A stretch of 64,000 bases of DNA. Origin: CBDCYS01 sp965226245 (GTDB taxonomy: Bacteria; Acidobacteriota; Terriglobia; Bryobacterales; UBA6623). Under the pieces are notes generated by a model. That model saw only the letters and a list, made by a program, of their open reading frames with translations. It made no database searches and was not told the origin of the DNA. How positions within the stretch are numbered: position 1 is the stretch's first letter; every line of letters starts with the position of its first letter. Both the position numbers and the translations under genes were made by a program. Shown here one piece after another: positions 36,666 through 44,337 of this stretch. The stretch lies in contig CBDDCL010000015.1 of the NCBI GenBank assembly GCA_965226245.1, forward strand, positions 806,001 to 870,000, in the 5' to 3' direction.

Positions 36666-36683
36666 TGCATAAAATTTTATGCA
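36666..36683. repeat. Perfect 18-bp AT-rich palindrome
   Basis: TGCATAAAATTTTATGCA is self-complementary. Its half TTTTATGCAC resembles the element terminus AAATTATGCAC, so it may be a leftover inner end or deletion junction of the IS. A regulator operator is a less likely alternative. Confidence 0.6.
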
Positions 36684-37159
36684 CTAGCCGTAACGCACTG
36701 GAAACACGTCACTTCCGAGCGAGGTTTTGACGACGCGGATTCTGGGCGGGAAAGGAACCCGGGGACGGAGAAGCCAAAAGGCCAGTTGCCGAGCTACCAC
36801 CTCACGACGACCGCCAACCCGCTACGAACGCAGCCACACTCGCAAAGTGAATCTGTGCATAATTCAGGTGATAACGTTTTCGTCGCTCTCGAACGGCCCG
36901 TAGCACAGGAGCGGTCTAAGCTGAATCCATCCCTTGTTTCCCTTGATCTTCATCTTGTAGATCCCGGTGATACCTAGTTTCCGCTTCTTGATGGGACCTT
37001 CTATCAGACCGGGGTTATCTCCGGGCCGCCCATCCGCAACGCATCGATTTTTTGCCTGAAGGTATGGACCTGGAGCCGCTGAATGCGTTCCCGCTCCAGC
37101 CATGCCCGGATGGTGCTGTGGCCGCGCTCGTCCAGAAACTCGTACACACTCCACATCAG

Positions 37160-37188
37160 ATTATATCACACAGGCGTTATGTTTTCAA
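37160..37188 (-). promoter_or_regulatory. Near-consensus sigma-70 promoter of the toxin-antitoxin module
   Basis: On the minus strand TTGAAA (37188-37183), a 17-nt spacer, then TATAAT (37165-37160). This matches the housekeeping consensus in 11 of 12 positions. The -10 box ends only 3 nt before the toxin ATG at 37156, so transcripts would start at or inside that codon. Either the mRNA is leaderless from a downstream GTG (codon 4) or the annotated ATG is not used. Confidence 0.65.
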
Positions 37189-37303
37189 TTGCTGCCTTTT
37201 TCGCCGCCCGGCCAAGTTTGCTGGATCGTTTGTAGCCGATTTCGCGGCCGCGGCCGCGACCTTCCTGTTTCCGCGGCGAGATTTTATGGCTTCAATCGGC
37301 GGG

Positions 37304-38995
37304 TCAGTCCGTTGCCATCGAATCTTCCAGTTTTCGAAATTCTTTGCCGTCTCTGACGTAGCGGACTTGGTCGAACGGCGTCTCCCGGTCGGCCAGGTAG
37401 TAGCGGTCTTCCAGCAGGGAATGCTGGGTTCCAAAGTAATGGTTGAAGATCGCGCGGAACGTATTGACCGCACTCATTCCTTCATAGACGGCTGCACTCA
37501 TTCCTTCATAGACGGCTGCCTCGCCGCCGTTGGGCAAATACATTGCGTTGAGAATTGCGAATTCAGCCCTTCTGGATATCTTATCCGCCAATGTCACCTC
37601 GGGGACGCCGGGCGGTCCGTGATCCGACTGCAAAATGATGATCGGCGGCGACTCGGACTTTGTCAAGATCTCCTCGATAATGGCGGGTAGCAGGCTGCCG
37701 ACGTACGCCACCTGGTCACGATAGCCTGTTCGAAAGCTCTCGCCGGTTGCCCCCGGCGTGAGCACATAAGCCAGCCCGCCCTTCCACTCGTAGCGCCGCG
37801 GCGGGTTGACTTGTTCTCCGCGAGGACCGAATAACAGCGGCGGATGCGGCAGCAAGACGTGGGCGTAGACAAACTTCGGACCCTCGAAAGACACCGCTTC
37901 CGGCAGCGCGTCAAGACTATATTGGGCCATGGCGCGGTGCCAATCCTGCAAGACCGGCCAGCCGGCTTTCCTCAGAAGCCAGGGCAGCGGAGTACGTTCG
38001 ATGAAGCCCAACTCAAACACGCTCGCGAACCACCACCTCCCCAGGAATGTGTCCGCGTTGCGGTAGTTCAGGGCATCGTACTGCGAGTTCAGCGCTACGA
38101 TCGAGTAACCCATCTCCTTCAGAAATCTGGTGACGCGATTGTTTTGAAGTAACAATCTTGGCACTTGCCAGTCGTGAAAATCAGGGAACTGAGCCCGCGT
38201 CTCTTCGTCGTAGTAGGCGTAGTTCAGACTCGAGCTGATGGATAACGATGTGAAAGTGTAGTTCGATGCGCTCGACCGAGAAATCGTAAACCCGCGCTTT
38301 TTCAAGTAGCCGGTTAGATGAGAATCGTCGTATCCGTAAAACTCCTTCAGCACGTCGCTGCGGCCGTAGGAGTCCAAGACGATGAAATAAATGTCGGGTT
38401 TCTCGCTGGGTATCTGTTTTGGCGGGGGGCCGAGATCAAGCTGGTAGTTGACGCCGGACAATTCATTGCTCAGCCGCTTATAGGCCAGAGGCGTCAATTG
38501 ACTCAAGGCGGGCAACAGCATGAAACAAGCTACTAGGTTCATCAAGTAGGTCCAGGGATATAGATTCCGGCGGGTCGCCAGAAACCAGATACCGCCGGCG
38601 AACAACGCAAAATAGGGTCCCAGGAACTTCACCTCTCCCCAACTCAACCCGTCGGTGACAAGCTGATAACCCATGACTTCCGCCACATCGTTGATGTATC
38701 CATGGGTGAAAAACATGAACAGAAAATAGCCCACCAACAAAGCCGCCTTCTTTCTTTCCATGATTCGGCCGAGGAGGCGCCAACTGATCAGCATCATGGC
38801 CATCACGATGACCAGCGGGCGCACCATGGCGGGAAAATCGTAGTGATGGATGTTTATGGAATAGAAAAAAAGAACGGGCGCGACCGCCAGAACGTACGGG
38901 TGAATCACGGCCTGCTCGTTCGATGCGCCTGGTTTGGATTGGAACCGCGCCCCCTTCGCCGGGGGCCCGCTGGTCGAACTGGATTGGGCAGACAC
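37304..38995 (-). CDS. Membrane sulfatase-like hydrolase/transferase (LTA synthase-like fold)
   Basis: This 563-residue protein has five or six N-terminal helices (about residues 30-190), then a periplasmic alkaline-phosphatase-superfamily domain. That domain has PDIYFIVLDSYGRSDVLKEF (metal-binding Asp, with Ser/Tyr in the nucleophile region), FVYAHVLLPHPPLLFGPRGE and IIILQSDHGPPG (metal DH). Such proteins often transfer phospho-glycerol or phosphoethanolamine groups to envelope glycans, or remove sulfate; the substrate is unknown. Near the C-terminus the octapeptide EGMSAAVY is duplicated in frame by a 24-bp tandem repeat. Confidence 0.82.
   Translation of the reverse strand: MSAQSSSTSGPPAKGARFQSKPGASNEQAVIHPYVLAVAPVLFFYSINIHHYDFPAMVRPLVIVMAMMLISWRLLGRIMERKKAALLVGYFLFMFFTHGYINDVAEVMGYQLVTDGLSWGEVKFLGPYFALFAGGIWFLATRRNLYPWTYLMNLVACFMLLPALSQLTPLAYKRLSNELSGVNYQLDLGPPPKQIPSEKPDIYFIVLDSYGRSDVLKEFYGYDDSHLTGYLKKRGFTISRSSASNYTFTSLSISSSLNYAYYDEETRAQFPDFHDWQVPRLLLQNNRVTRFLKEMGYSIVALNSQYDALNYRNADTFLGRWWFASVFELGFIERTPLPWLLRKAGWPVLQDWHRAMAQYSLDALPEAVSFEGPKFVYAHVLLPHPPLLFGPRGEQVNPPRRYEWKGGLAYVLTPGATGESFRTGYRDQVAYVGSLLPAIIEEILTKSESPPIIILQSDHGPPGVPEVTLADKISRRAEFAILNAMYLPNGGEAAVYEGMSAAVYEGMSAVNTFRAIFNHYFGTQHSLLEDRYYLADRETPFDQVRYVRDGKEFRKLEDSMATD
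37472..37519. repeat. 24-bp perfect tandem duplication inside the sulfatase-like gene
   Basis: ACTCATTCCTTCATAGACGG plus CTGC is repeated twice without a mismatch (37472-37495, 37496-37519). It adds eight residues (reading AAVYEGMSAAVYEGMSAV) and keeps the frame. The perfect identity suggests a recent slippage event. Confidence 0.95.
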
Positions 38996-39310
38996 GGGAG
39001 AGGCGCCTTGGGCGATCGAAGAGTTGTGCCGGGGGATGGCCAGCCCGCGACGAGGCGAACAACCACACTCGCATCACCGGGTCGATGCCGATTCCTAACT
39101 TATCAGTAGTTCATGGCGGCAGGAATCCGGGAATGGACCTATACCATCGTCATTTTCGTCGTAAGGTCGGTAGTCCGAGCCGGTATTTCGCCGGGGGCTC
39201 AAAGGCAATCCCGCCTGAGGCAAATCCCTGATATGGGCCCGCGCTTCTGAGCCGGGGCGAAAGGGTATTGCGAATTTGGTTTCGACCGACGCTCCTTAGC
39301 TGCTTGCAGG
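38996..39310. other. Intergenic region, nothing recognised
   Basis: This 315-bp stretch lies between the start of the first sulfatase-like gene and the original stop of the second. No gene, RNA or repeat was recognised. With both flanking genes on the minus strand, it may contain the promoter of the downstream gene. Confidence 0.3.
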
Positions 39311-39534
39311 TCACCGAATCGCGACTCGGAGCCAAGCGCGCTGCAGATCTTCGAAAGTCCGGATGTTCGTCGAAACACTTTCATGAAGAGCCGAAGCCCG
39401 CGGGACTTGCGTGAGAGGATCAAACTGGGGGCGCGCGTTCACATAGACCGCGTCCAGCAGGCCATTCCATAGCGCAAAGTGTTTGGGCCCGCCGTAGCCT
39501 CGAATCTGCTCGAGCACATGAGCCCAGAAGTAAA
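39311..39534 (-). pseudogene. Detached C-terminus of the sulfatase-like gene at 40553-42286
   Basis: Immediately beyond the IS1595 element the minus strand reads VYFWAHVLEQIRGYGGPKHF, then ALWNGLLDAVYVNARPQFDP and on to a stop at 39311. Joining it to the upstream gene with one copy of the 8-bp target duplication gives CGT-AAC-CGG-ACC-G followed by TT-TAC, an uninterrupted frame. About 75 residues have thus been cut from the protein. Confidence 0.85.
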
Positions 39535-39542
39535 CGGTCCGG

Positions 39543-40569
39543 ATGGGGTATTTAGTTGACTCCAGTAGCCACTACATCTTGGGGGTGGGGGTGCCGGCCC
39601 TGGTGGCCTCGACCATTGTCTTATAGGGAGCAGGGTCGGCGGCGACCGCCTGCTGGAGGAGGCGATAGAAAAGTTTGCCGCGCGACCGTGAGGTCCGCCG
39701 GTTGAAGCGGAACGTGAACTCGTCCAGGTAGTAGTCCAAATACTCGTGACTGACAGCCCCCTGGTGGGTCCCCAACAGCCAGCGCTTTAGCAGAGAGGCG
39801 ACACGATGGACTCTCGGCAGCAGCTTACTCGCCGATTGCCGCTTCCCGCGCAGCACGGTGACTTCATGGCGGTATCCTTTGTTCTCCAATCCCGCATAGC
39901 CTTCCCAGCCGTCGGTGTGCACGAGGCTGCCAGGTTGGATAGCTTCTTCGACAAAGGCTTCCAAGCTCGCCGCTGAGGCATCCGCGATCCGACGGAGCCG
40001 GATGCGACCCATACCGCGCCCATCCTCCTCGGCAGCAACCGCAACTAACGCTTTGCCAACCATTTCGCGACCTCGGACGCCCTCTTCGACTCCGCCCACA
40101 TACGTTTCGTCCACCTCCACCCGGCCGACCAGCCGATTGCGACCGGGGCGCACCATGGCGCGGCGGAACTTGTGCAGCCAGGTCCAGGCGGTTACATAGC
40201 TACCCAAACCCAAGACCCGCTGCAACTCCAGCGCGCTGGCCCCGCCTTTTTGCGTTGTCACCCACCAAGCCGCCCGGAACCACAACGTCAAGGGCTTGCG
40301 GGTGTCCTGGAAAATCGTGCCCGCCGTCACCGAGGCCTGGTAACCGCAGTCGGCGCAGAGCAGCAGATTGCGTTTGCTGGCCCATGAGGACTGGATCCCA
40401 CAGCGCGGGCACACGAACCCCTCCGGCCAGCGCAGCTTCAGCAGGTACTCCCGGCACGCCTCCTCGGTCGAGAATCGAGCTTCCAACTCGACGAGGTTTC
40501 GGGGGTAGTCCTCCTTCATGCCCCCAACCACAACATATTGTGGCTACTGGAGTCAACTAAATACCCCAT
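39543..40569 (-). mobile_element. IS1595-family insertion sequence, complete
   Basis: The 1027-bp element has perfect terminal inverted repeats starting ATGGGGTATTTAGTTGACTC and continuing CAGTAGCCAC. It is flanked by identical 8-bp target duplications CGGTCCGG (39535-39542 and 40570-40577), the length typical of IS1595. It carries one intact transposase gene. Perfect ends and duplication suggest a recent insertion. Confidence 0.95.
39572..40531 (-). CDS. IS1595-family transposase
   Basis: This 319-residue protein has an N-terminal zinc ribbon (CPRCG and CADCG, residues about 42-63), then TAGTIFQDTRKPLTLWFRAA, conserved in the family. The DDE-type core has VEVDETYVGG (first Asp), VHTDGWEGY (second Asp) and SHEYLDYYLDEFTFRFNRR near the end. 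It appears intact, so the element may still be active. Confidence 0.95.
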   Translation of the reverse strand: MVGGMKEDYPRNLVELEARFSTEEACREYLLKLRWPEGFVCPRCGIQSSWASKRNLLLCADCGYQASVTAGTIFQDTRKPLTLWFRAAWWVTTQKGGASALELQRVLGLGSYVTAWTWLHKFRRAMVRPGRNRLVGRVEVDETYVGGVEEGVRGREMVGKALVAVAAEEDGRGMGRIRLRRIADASAASLEAFVEEAIQPGSLVHTDGWEGYAGLENKGYRHEVTVLRGKRQSASKLLPRVHRVASLLKRWLLGTHQGAVSHEYLDYYLDEFTFRFNRRTSRSRGKLFYRLLQQAVAADPAPYKTMVEATRAGTPTPKM

Positions 40570-42286
40570 CGGTCCGGTTACGGAGCGCCGGGTCCCAGAT
40601 CTGCCCGCCTTGTTCCATTGCGCGGCCCTCGTTGATTCCCAGAAGAGTAGCCACGGTAGGAGCCACATCTATGTGTGAGGTCGTCCAGTTGATTTCATGG
40701 GGCGACGCAAGAACTCCGGGAGCGTAGATCATCAACGGCACGTGGAATGCGTCCTCGCCGGGCCGGCCGGCGGGAAACTCAGGGTCCTCGCCCCAATGGC
40801 GGATGCCGTGATCGGCCGTGAAGATGATCAGGCTGCGGTCAAGAAGGCCGACTTCTTCCAGTGCGCTGATCAGCTTACCGAGCAACTGATCCTCTAGTAC
40901 GACGATGTCGCGGCCGCGCACCCACAAGTCCCGTTCTACACCGTCCTCGTGAATGTCGGGCCAAGGGGCGTGACCAATCTGGGGAGCAAAAGCCGCCACG
41001 AAACGCCGGTCCTGCTGAGCCCAACGTTTGATATCGTCGGTGAGGGTGTTCAGCGCGTGGGCGTCAAACCACTTCCTCATTCGCCAGCGCTCGACTTCCC
41101 GCGGCGGGTCCGAAGCAATTTCCTCGGCCACCTTGCGCCGGCTGAAGCCGAGCGCCTCGAACATCCATCGTTCCCATGTCAGCGGCAGATACTCGGGGAG
41201 GTAGACGACGGTTTCGTAACCTTCGTTTTTCAGATGCCGCACAAGACTCTCCATCGTGCGGTTGGGGGCGTCGACAACGGGGCCAGCCGGAGGGGCGTAC
41301 ATCGAACTAAAGAGGGAGAACAAGGCCCGATTCGACAAAGCCGACGTCGCATAATTGTCCAACGCTACCCATGACGCCCCGCGCAACCGGCGAATGTTGG
41401 GCAGATCATCCAAATCGGCGCCCAAATCCAGCAGCCGATGGGGGATCGTTTCGAGGACGAAATAAATGACGTTGTAGTCTCGCGCGGCCGCCCAGTATTT
41501 GGAATCCTTTGATGGATCGGAGGCCAGAACAAACTCACGGTATTCGGCTTGAAGCTTCTCGGGGCCGAGCCGGTCAAATCGGCTGAACTCATCGAAGTCC
41601 GGCAAAAGGACTCGCAAGATGTATCGCGCAGCGCTGGTGTGCATGCTGCTGGAAGGGAGCTCAACCATCCAGGCGGCCGCGCCGAATCCGCACAACATCA
41701 ACGCCGGAAAGTAGAACAAGATCCGCTGACCCGCCCGCGGCAGCTCGATCCAGCGCCGGTAGAGAGATTGGCTGCCCAGGGCGACGCTAAGCATCGCCAA
41801 GAAGGCGGCCATCCAGGCGATTCTGTACAGATGCGGGGCGACATAATTCTCAAAGTCCTCGGGGTGTCCCGCAGCCCACCGAAGGCCGTCTTTCAGCATT
41901 TCAATAGACAGGAACCCCCCCAGATCCAGGTAGACGTTCAGTTGTCCAATGAGAAAAACCGTATACAGCGCTGAGATCAACGCGGCAATCCAAAGTCGAA
42001 ACTTCGCGGGCAGCAGGAAAATTAAGCCGAACACTGCGGCGGGGACAATCAAGACGCCCAGGAGGTAGTCTTCCCGGTAAAAGGAAATCATCTCCCAAAA
42101 AGTAAAGAGCGACGGGAACAGATTCGTCGCTTCATCAGCCGGTGTGCGGTTGAGCGCCAGGCCCGTCGCCAGTATGCCCGTTGTGTGAAGCATCACGAAC
42201 TTCAGGGACATGCTGACCGCTGCCGCGGGCAACCAAAGGATGTAGCAGGAGATTAGCTGATAACGAATTGACTTGGGTCCGCCCAC
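40553..42286 (-). CDS. Membrane sulfatase-like protein, C-terminus truncated by IS1595
   Basis: This 577-residue product has five N-terminal helices, then an alkaline-phosphatase-superfamily domain with YNVIYFVLETIPHRLLDLGA (metal/nucleophile region) and SLIIFTADHGIRHWGED (metal-binding DHG). The last five residues (DGVFS) and the stop come from the end of the inserted IS1595 element. The original protein went on for about 75 residues, now at 39311-39534. The core metal-binding residues survive, so partial function is possible. It is the upstream gene of a pair with the related protein at 37304-38995, with only low similarity between them. Confidence 0.82.
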   Translation of the reverse strand: MGGPKSIRYQLISCYILWLPAAAVSMSLKFVMLHTTGILATGLALNRTPADEATNLFPSLFTFWEMISFYREDYLLGVLIVPAAVFGLIFLLPAKFRLWIAALISALYTVFLIGQLNVYLDLGGFLSIEMLKDGLRWAAGHPEDFENYVAPHLYRIAWMAAFLAMLSVALGSQSLYRRWIELPRAGQRILFYFPALMLCGFGAAAWMVELPSSSMHTSAARYILRVLLPDFDEFSRFDRLGPEKLQAEYREFVLASDPSKDSKYWAAARDYNVIYFVLETIPHRLLDLGADLDDLPNIRRLRGASWVALDNYATSALSNRALFSLFSSMYAPPAGPVVDAPNRTMESLVRHLKNEGYETVVYLPEYLPLTWERWMFEALGFSRRKVAEEIASDPPREVERWRMRKWFDAHALNTLTDDIKRWAQQDRRFVAAFAPQIGHAPWPDIHEDGVERDLWVRGRDIVVLEDQLLGKLISALEEVGLLDRSLIIFTADHGIRHWGEDPEFPAGRPGEDAFHVPLMIYAPGVLASPHEINWTTSHIDVAPTVATLLGINEGRAMEQGGQIWDPALRNRTDGVFS

Positions 42287-42705
42287 AATCTACACGTGCT
42301 CCAAGGAGGCAGGGGCCGCGAGTCCAGCTTTGTCCGAAGAATGGTTTCGCGGATTTAGGGGGATGTCGGCGGTCCTGCACCCGCGGCCCGGTCCGCCTGG
42401 TCCGCAGAGCCTTGTCATTACCGAATTGGGGACCGCACTTACGCTTGGTCGGGACATTCGTGTATATCTCACTTCGTCCCGACAGCTTGGAACCCAAGGA
42501 TTCGGAACAACATGGTCCGCAACCGGGACTCCAACTCTTACTTCCGCATGTTACACGAGCCTCCGCGCGGCGTGCAATGAACCTGTCGCCGCCATAACCG
42601 TCCGCGGGGCATTGTGCTGCTTTCCGGCGCCGCTTCCGCGCCTGAAGTTCTCGAAACTTAGTCAGGGGGTTCCGGCCGCGTCTAACTCGGAGCCCAGCCG
42701 GTTCA
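42287..42705. other. Intergenic region, nothing recognised
   Basis: This 419-bp gap separates coaX from the sulfatase-like gene downstream of it on the same strand. No coding frame with a recognisable product, no RNA and no IS end were found. It presumably contains the promoter of the sulfatase-like gene. Confidence 0.3.
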
Positions 42706-43503
42706 CTATCGTTGTTGGGCCTTCTTGCCTCGGCGAGAGCCGCGATTCCGCTCCCAAATGATTCGCAAACCCTCCAACGTCAGGTGCTCACTGACTTCCT
42801 GAATGAAACGGGACCCGGGAGCAATCACCTGGGCGTGGCCGCCAGTAGCGATGACATTTGTCTTCGGTCCAAGCACCCCGATCATTTTTTCAAGAATCGA
42901 GTCCACCATCCCGAGCGTGCCGTGGTATAGGCCCGACTGCAGGCTGGCGACCGTGTTGGTTCCTATGATCGCGGCGGGTTCGCGAACGTCCACGCGCGGC
43001 AGCCGGGCGGCGCGCTGGAACAGCGCTTCCGAGGTGATTCCGATTCCGGCGCAGATCACGCCACCCAGGTATTCGGCATTTTCCGAGATCGCGTCGAATG
43101 TGATGGCGGTACCAAAATCGACGGCGACGCAGGGCCCGCCGTAACTCTCGAAAGCGGCGATTCCATTGACAATCCGGTCCGCTCCGACCTCTGATGGGTT
43201 GTCGGCGCGAATGGTGAGCCCCGTTTCGATCTCGCTGTTGACGAACAGAGGGCTGGTCTCAAAGTATCGCTCCGCCATCTCCCGAAGCGACGAATCCAGT
43301 TGCGGGACGACGGAGGAGACGATGATGCCGTCGATCTTTGATATATCGAGGCCGGCCAGTGAAAAAAGGTTGCGGAAGAGGACTCCCCAGCCATCAACCG
43401 TCTGCCCCGAGTCGGTTTCCAGACGCCAGTGGTCGATCAGCTTCTTGCGGCGATAAACGCCGAGGGTCAGGTTGGTGTTGCCGACGTCGACGGCGAATAG
43501 CAT
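42706..43503 (-). CDS. coaX: Type III pantothenate kinase
   Basis: From ATG 43503 (265 residues) the protein begins MLFAVDVGNTNLTLGVYRRK, the ASKHA phosphate-1 motif. It has IDGIIVSSVVPQLD, NPSEVGADRIVNGIAA and AVDFGTAITFDAIS (phosphate-2). It phosphorylates pantothenate, the first step of CoA synthesis; panB and panC, which make pantothenate, lie at 53645-55401. Its ATG comes one base after the birA stop (TGA-C-ATG), so translation is coupled. Confidence 0.95.
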   Translation of the reverse strand: MLFAVDVGNTNLTLGVYRRKKLIDHWRLETDSGQTVDGWGVLFRNLFSLAGLDISKIDGIIVSSVVPQLDSSLREMAERYFETSPLFVNSEIETGLTIRADNPSEVGADRIVNGIAAFESYGGPCVAVDFGTAITFDAISENAEYLGGVICAGIGITSEALFQRAARLPRVDVREPAAIIGTNTVASLQSGLYHGTLGMVDSILEKMIGVLGPKTNVIATGGHAQVIAPGSRFIQEVSEHLTLEGLRIIWERNRGSRRGKKAQQR

Positions 43504-43504
43504 G

Positions 43505-44293
43505 TCAGAGCCCTTCTTCACCCGGCTTGTTCCAGGGGCGAACGCTTCCCGCCAAGATCGGTTCGATCGAGCCGTCTTCCTGCTCGAGCAGCAGTATGCC
43601 GCCCGGGTCGAGACCGGCCGTGGAGCCGTAAACCCGGGAATCGCCTAACTCCACAACGACTTTCTTCCCCCGGGCGTAGCTCGATGCCCGCGAGAAGGCG
43701 TTCACGATCGGCTGAGCGCCGCGCTCGAGGAACATTTCATAGTATCGCTCGCAGTGTTTCAGAACCGCTTGCAGTACGGTTTCCCGCAAGTATTCGCAGC
43801 CTGTTTCGATGCGCAGCGACGTCGCGATGTCCGACAGATCGGGGGGCATGGCCGCTTGGTTGACGTTAATGCCGACACCGGCGATTGCGTACCGCACCGA
43901 GCCGCTCTCGGCAGCCGATTCCACCAGGATGCCGCAGCATTTCTTGTCGTTCAGCAGGACGTCATTGGGCCAGCGGATATCGCATTGGACGCCGCAGGCT
44001 TCAGCGATGCCCCGAGCTGCTCCCAGGCCCAGGGCAAGGGTCAGCACTGAGGACCGCGCGGCTGCGGCCGGCGGCCGCAGCACGAGAGAGAAATACAGTC
44101 CGACGCCGGGCTGGGAAACCCAACTTCGGCCCCATCTCCCTCGTCCCGAGGTTTGCTGGTCAGCCAGGATCAGAGTACCTTCCGACGCGCCGTCTTCGGC
44201 ACGGATCGTGGCCTCCTTCATGGTCGTGTCGATGGTCTCGAACCGATAGACCGGCCGGCCGAAGCGCGTGCTCTTAGATGATGTAGCTGTCAT
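43505..44293 (-). CDS. birA: Biotin--[acetyl-CoA-carboxylase] ligase, without repressor domain
   Basis: From ATG 44293 (MTATSSKSTRFGRPVY; 262 residues) the protein holds only the catalytic and C-terminal domains. It has the biotinyl-AMP loop TSGRGRWGRSW, DIRWPNDVLLNDKKCCGILV and YAIAGVGINVNQ. The N-terminal winged helix of E. coli BirA is absent, so it is an enzyme and not a biotin-responsive repressor. It attaches biotin to the carboxylase carrier protein. Second gene of nadC-birA-coaX. Confidence 0.92.
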   Translation of the reverse strand: MTATSSKSTRFGRPVYRFETIDTTMKEATIRAEDGASEGTLILADQQTSGRGRWGRSWVSQPGVGLYFSLVLRPPAAAARSSVLTLALGLGAARGIAEACGVQCDIRWPNDVLLNDKKCCGILVESAAESGSVRYAIAGVGINVNQAAMPPDLSDIATSLRIETGCEYLRETVLQAVLKHCERYYEMFLERGAQPIVNAFSRASSYARGKKVVVELGDSRVYGSTAGLDPGGILLLEQEDGSIEPILAGSVRPWNKPGEEGL

Positions 44294-44337
44294 TTGACGG
44301 GTTGTCTCCGGGCCGGGGCGAAGGAGCGGCCAACGCC

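Larger units (their letters stand above)
36339..36868 (+). mobile_element. 530-bp deletion derivative of an IS1380-like element
   Basis: The ends are inverted repeats CCTAAATTATGCAC (36339-36352) and GTGCATAATTCAGG (36855-36868), 13 of 14 matching. The 5-bp target duplication TGATA is present on both sides (36334-36338 and 36869-36873). Inside is a short transposase-like reading frame (36477-36647) with a strong ribosome-binding site, but no catalytic region. An 18-bp perfect palindrome, TGCATAAAATTTTATGCA, lies at 36666-36683. The CC-start ends and the internal peptide point to the IS1380 family; assignment tentative, element structure firm. Confidence 0.8.
36191..37156 (-). pseudogene. HigB/RelE-like toxin gene split by an insertion element and a frameshift
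   Basis: From ATG 37156 the frame reads MWSVYEFLDERGHSTIRAWL and continues to a stop at 37004. In another frame, from about 37025, it continues with GLIEGPIKKRKLGITGIYKM and GWIQLRPLLCYGPFESDENV, up to the inserted element. Beyond that element the frame resumes at 36338 as TLLLGAVEEDRVLLPKDHLE and RADQNRKVLLNDPTRR, overlapping the XRE gene. Removing the element with one copy of its 5-bp target duplication joins GTT-ATC-A to CG-CTC-TTG exactly in frame. A separate one-base-scale frameshift lies around 37010-37025. RelE/HigB toxins are mRNA endonucleases; this copy should be dead. Confidence 0.8.

Noticed and set aside
37052..37690. 212-codon plus-strand frame
   Set aside because: It crosses the toxin N-terminus and the sulfatase C-terminus, both coherent on the minus strand.
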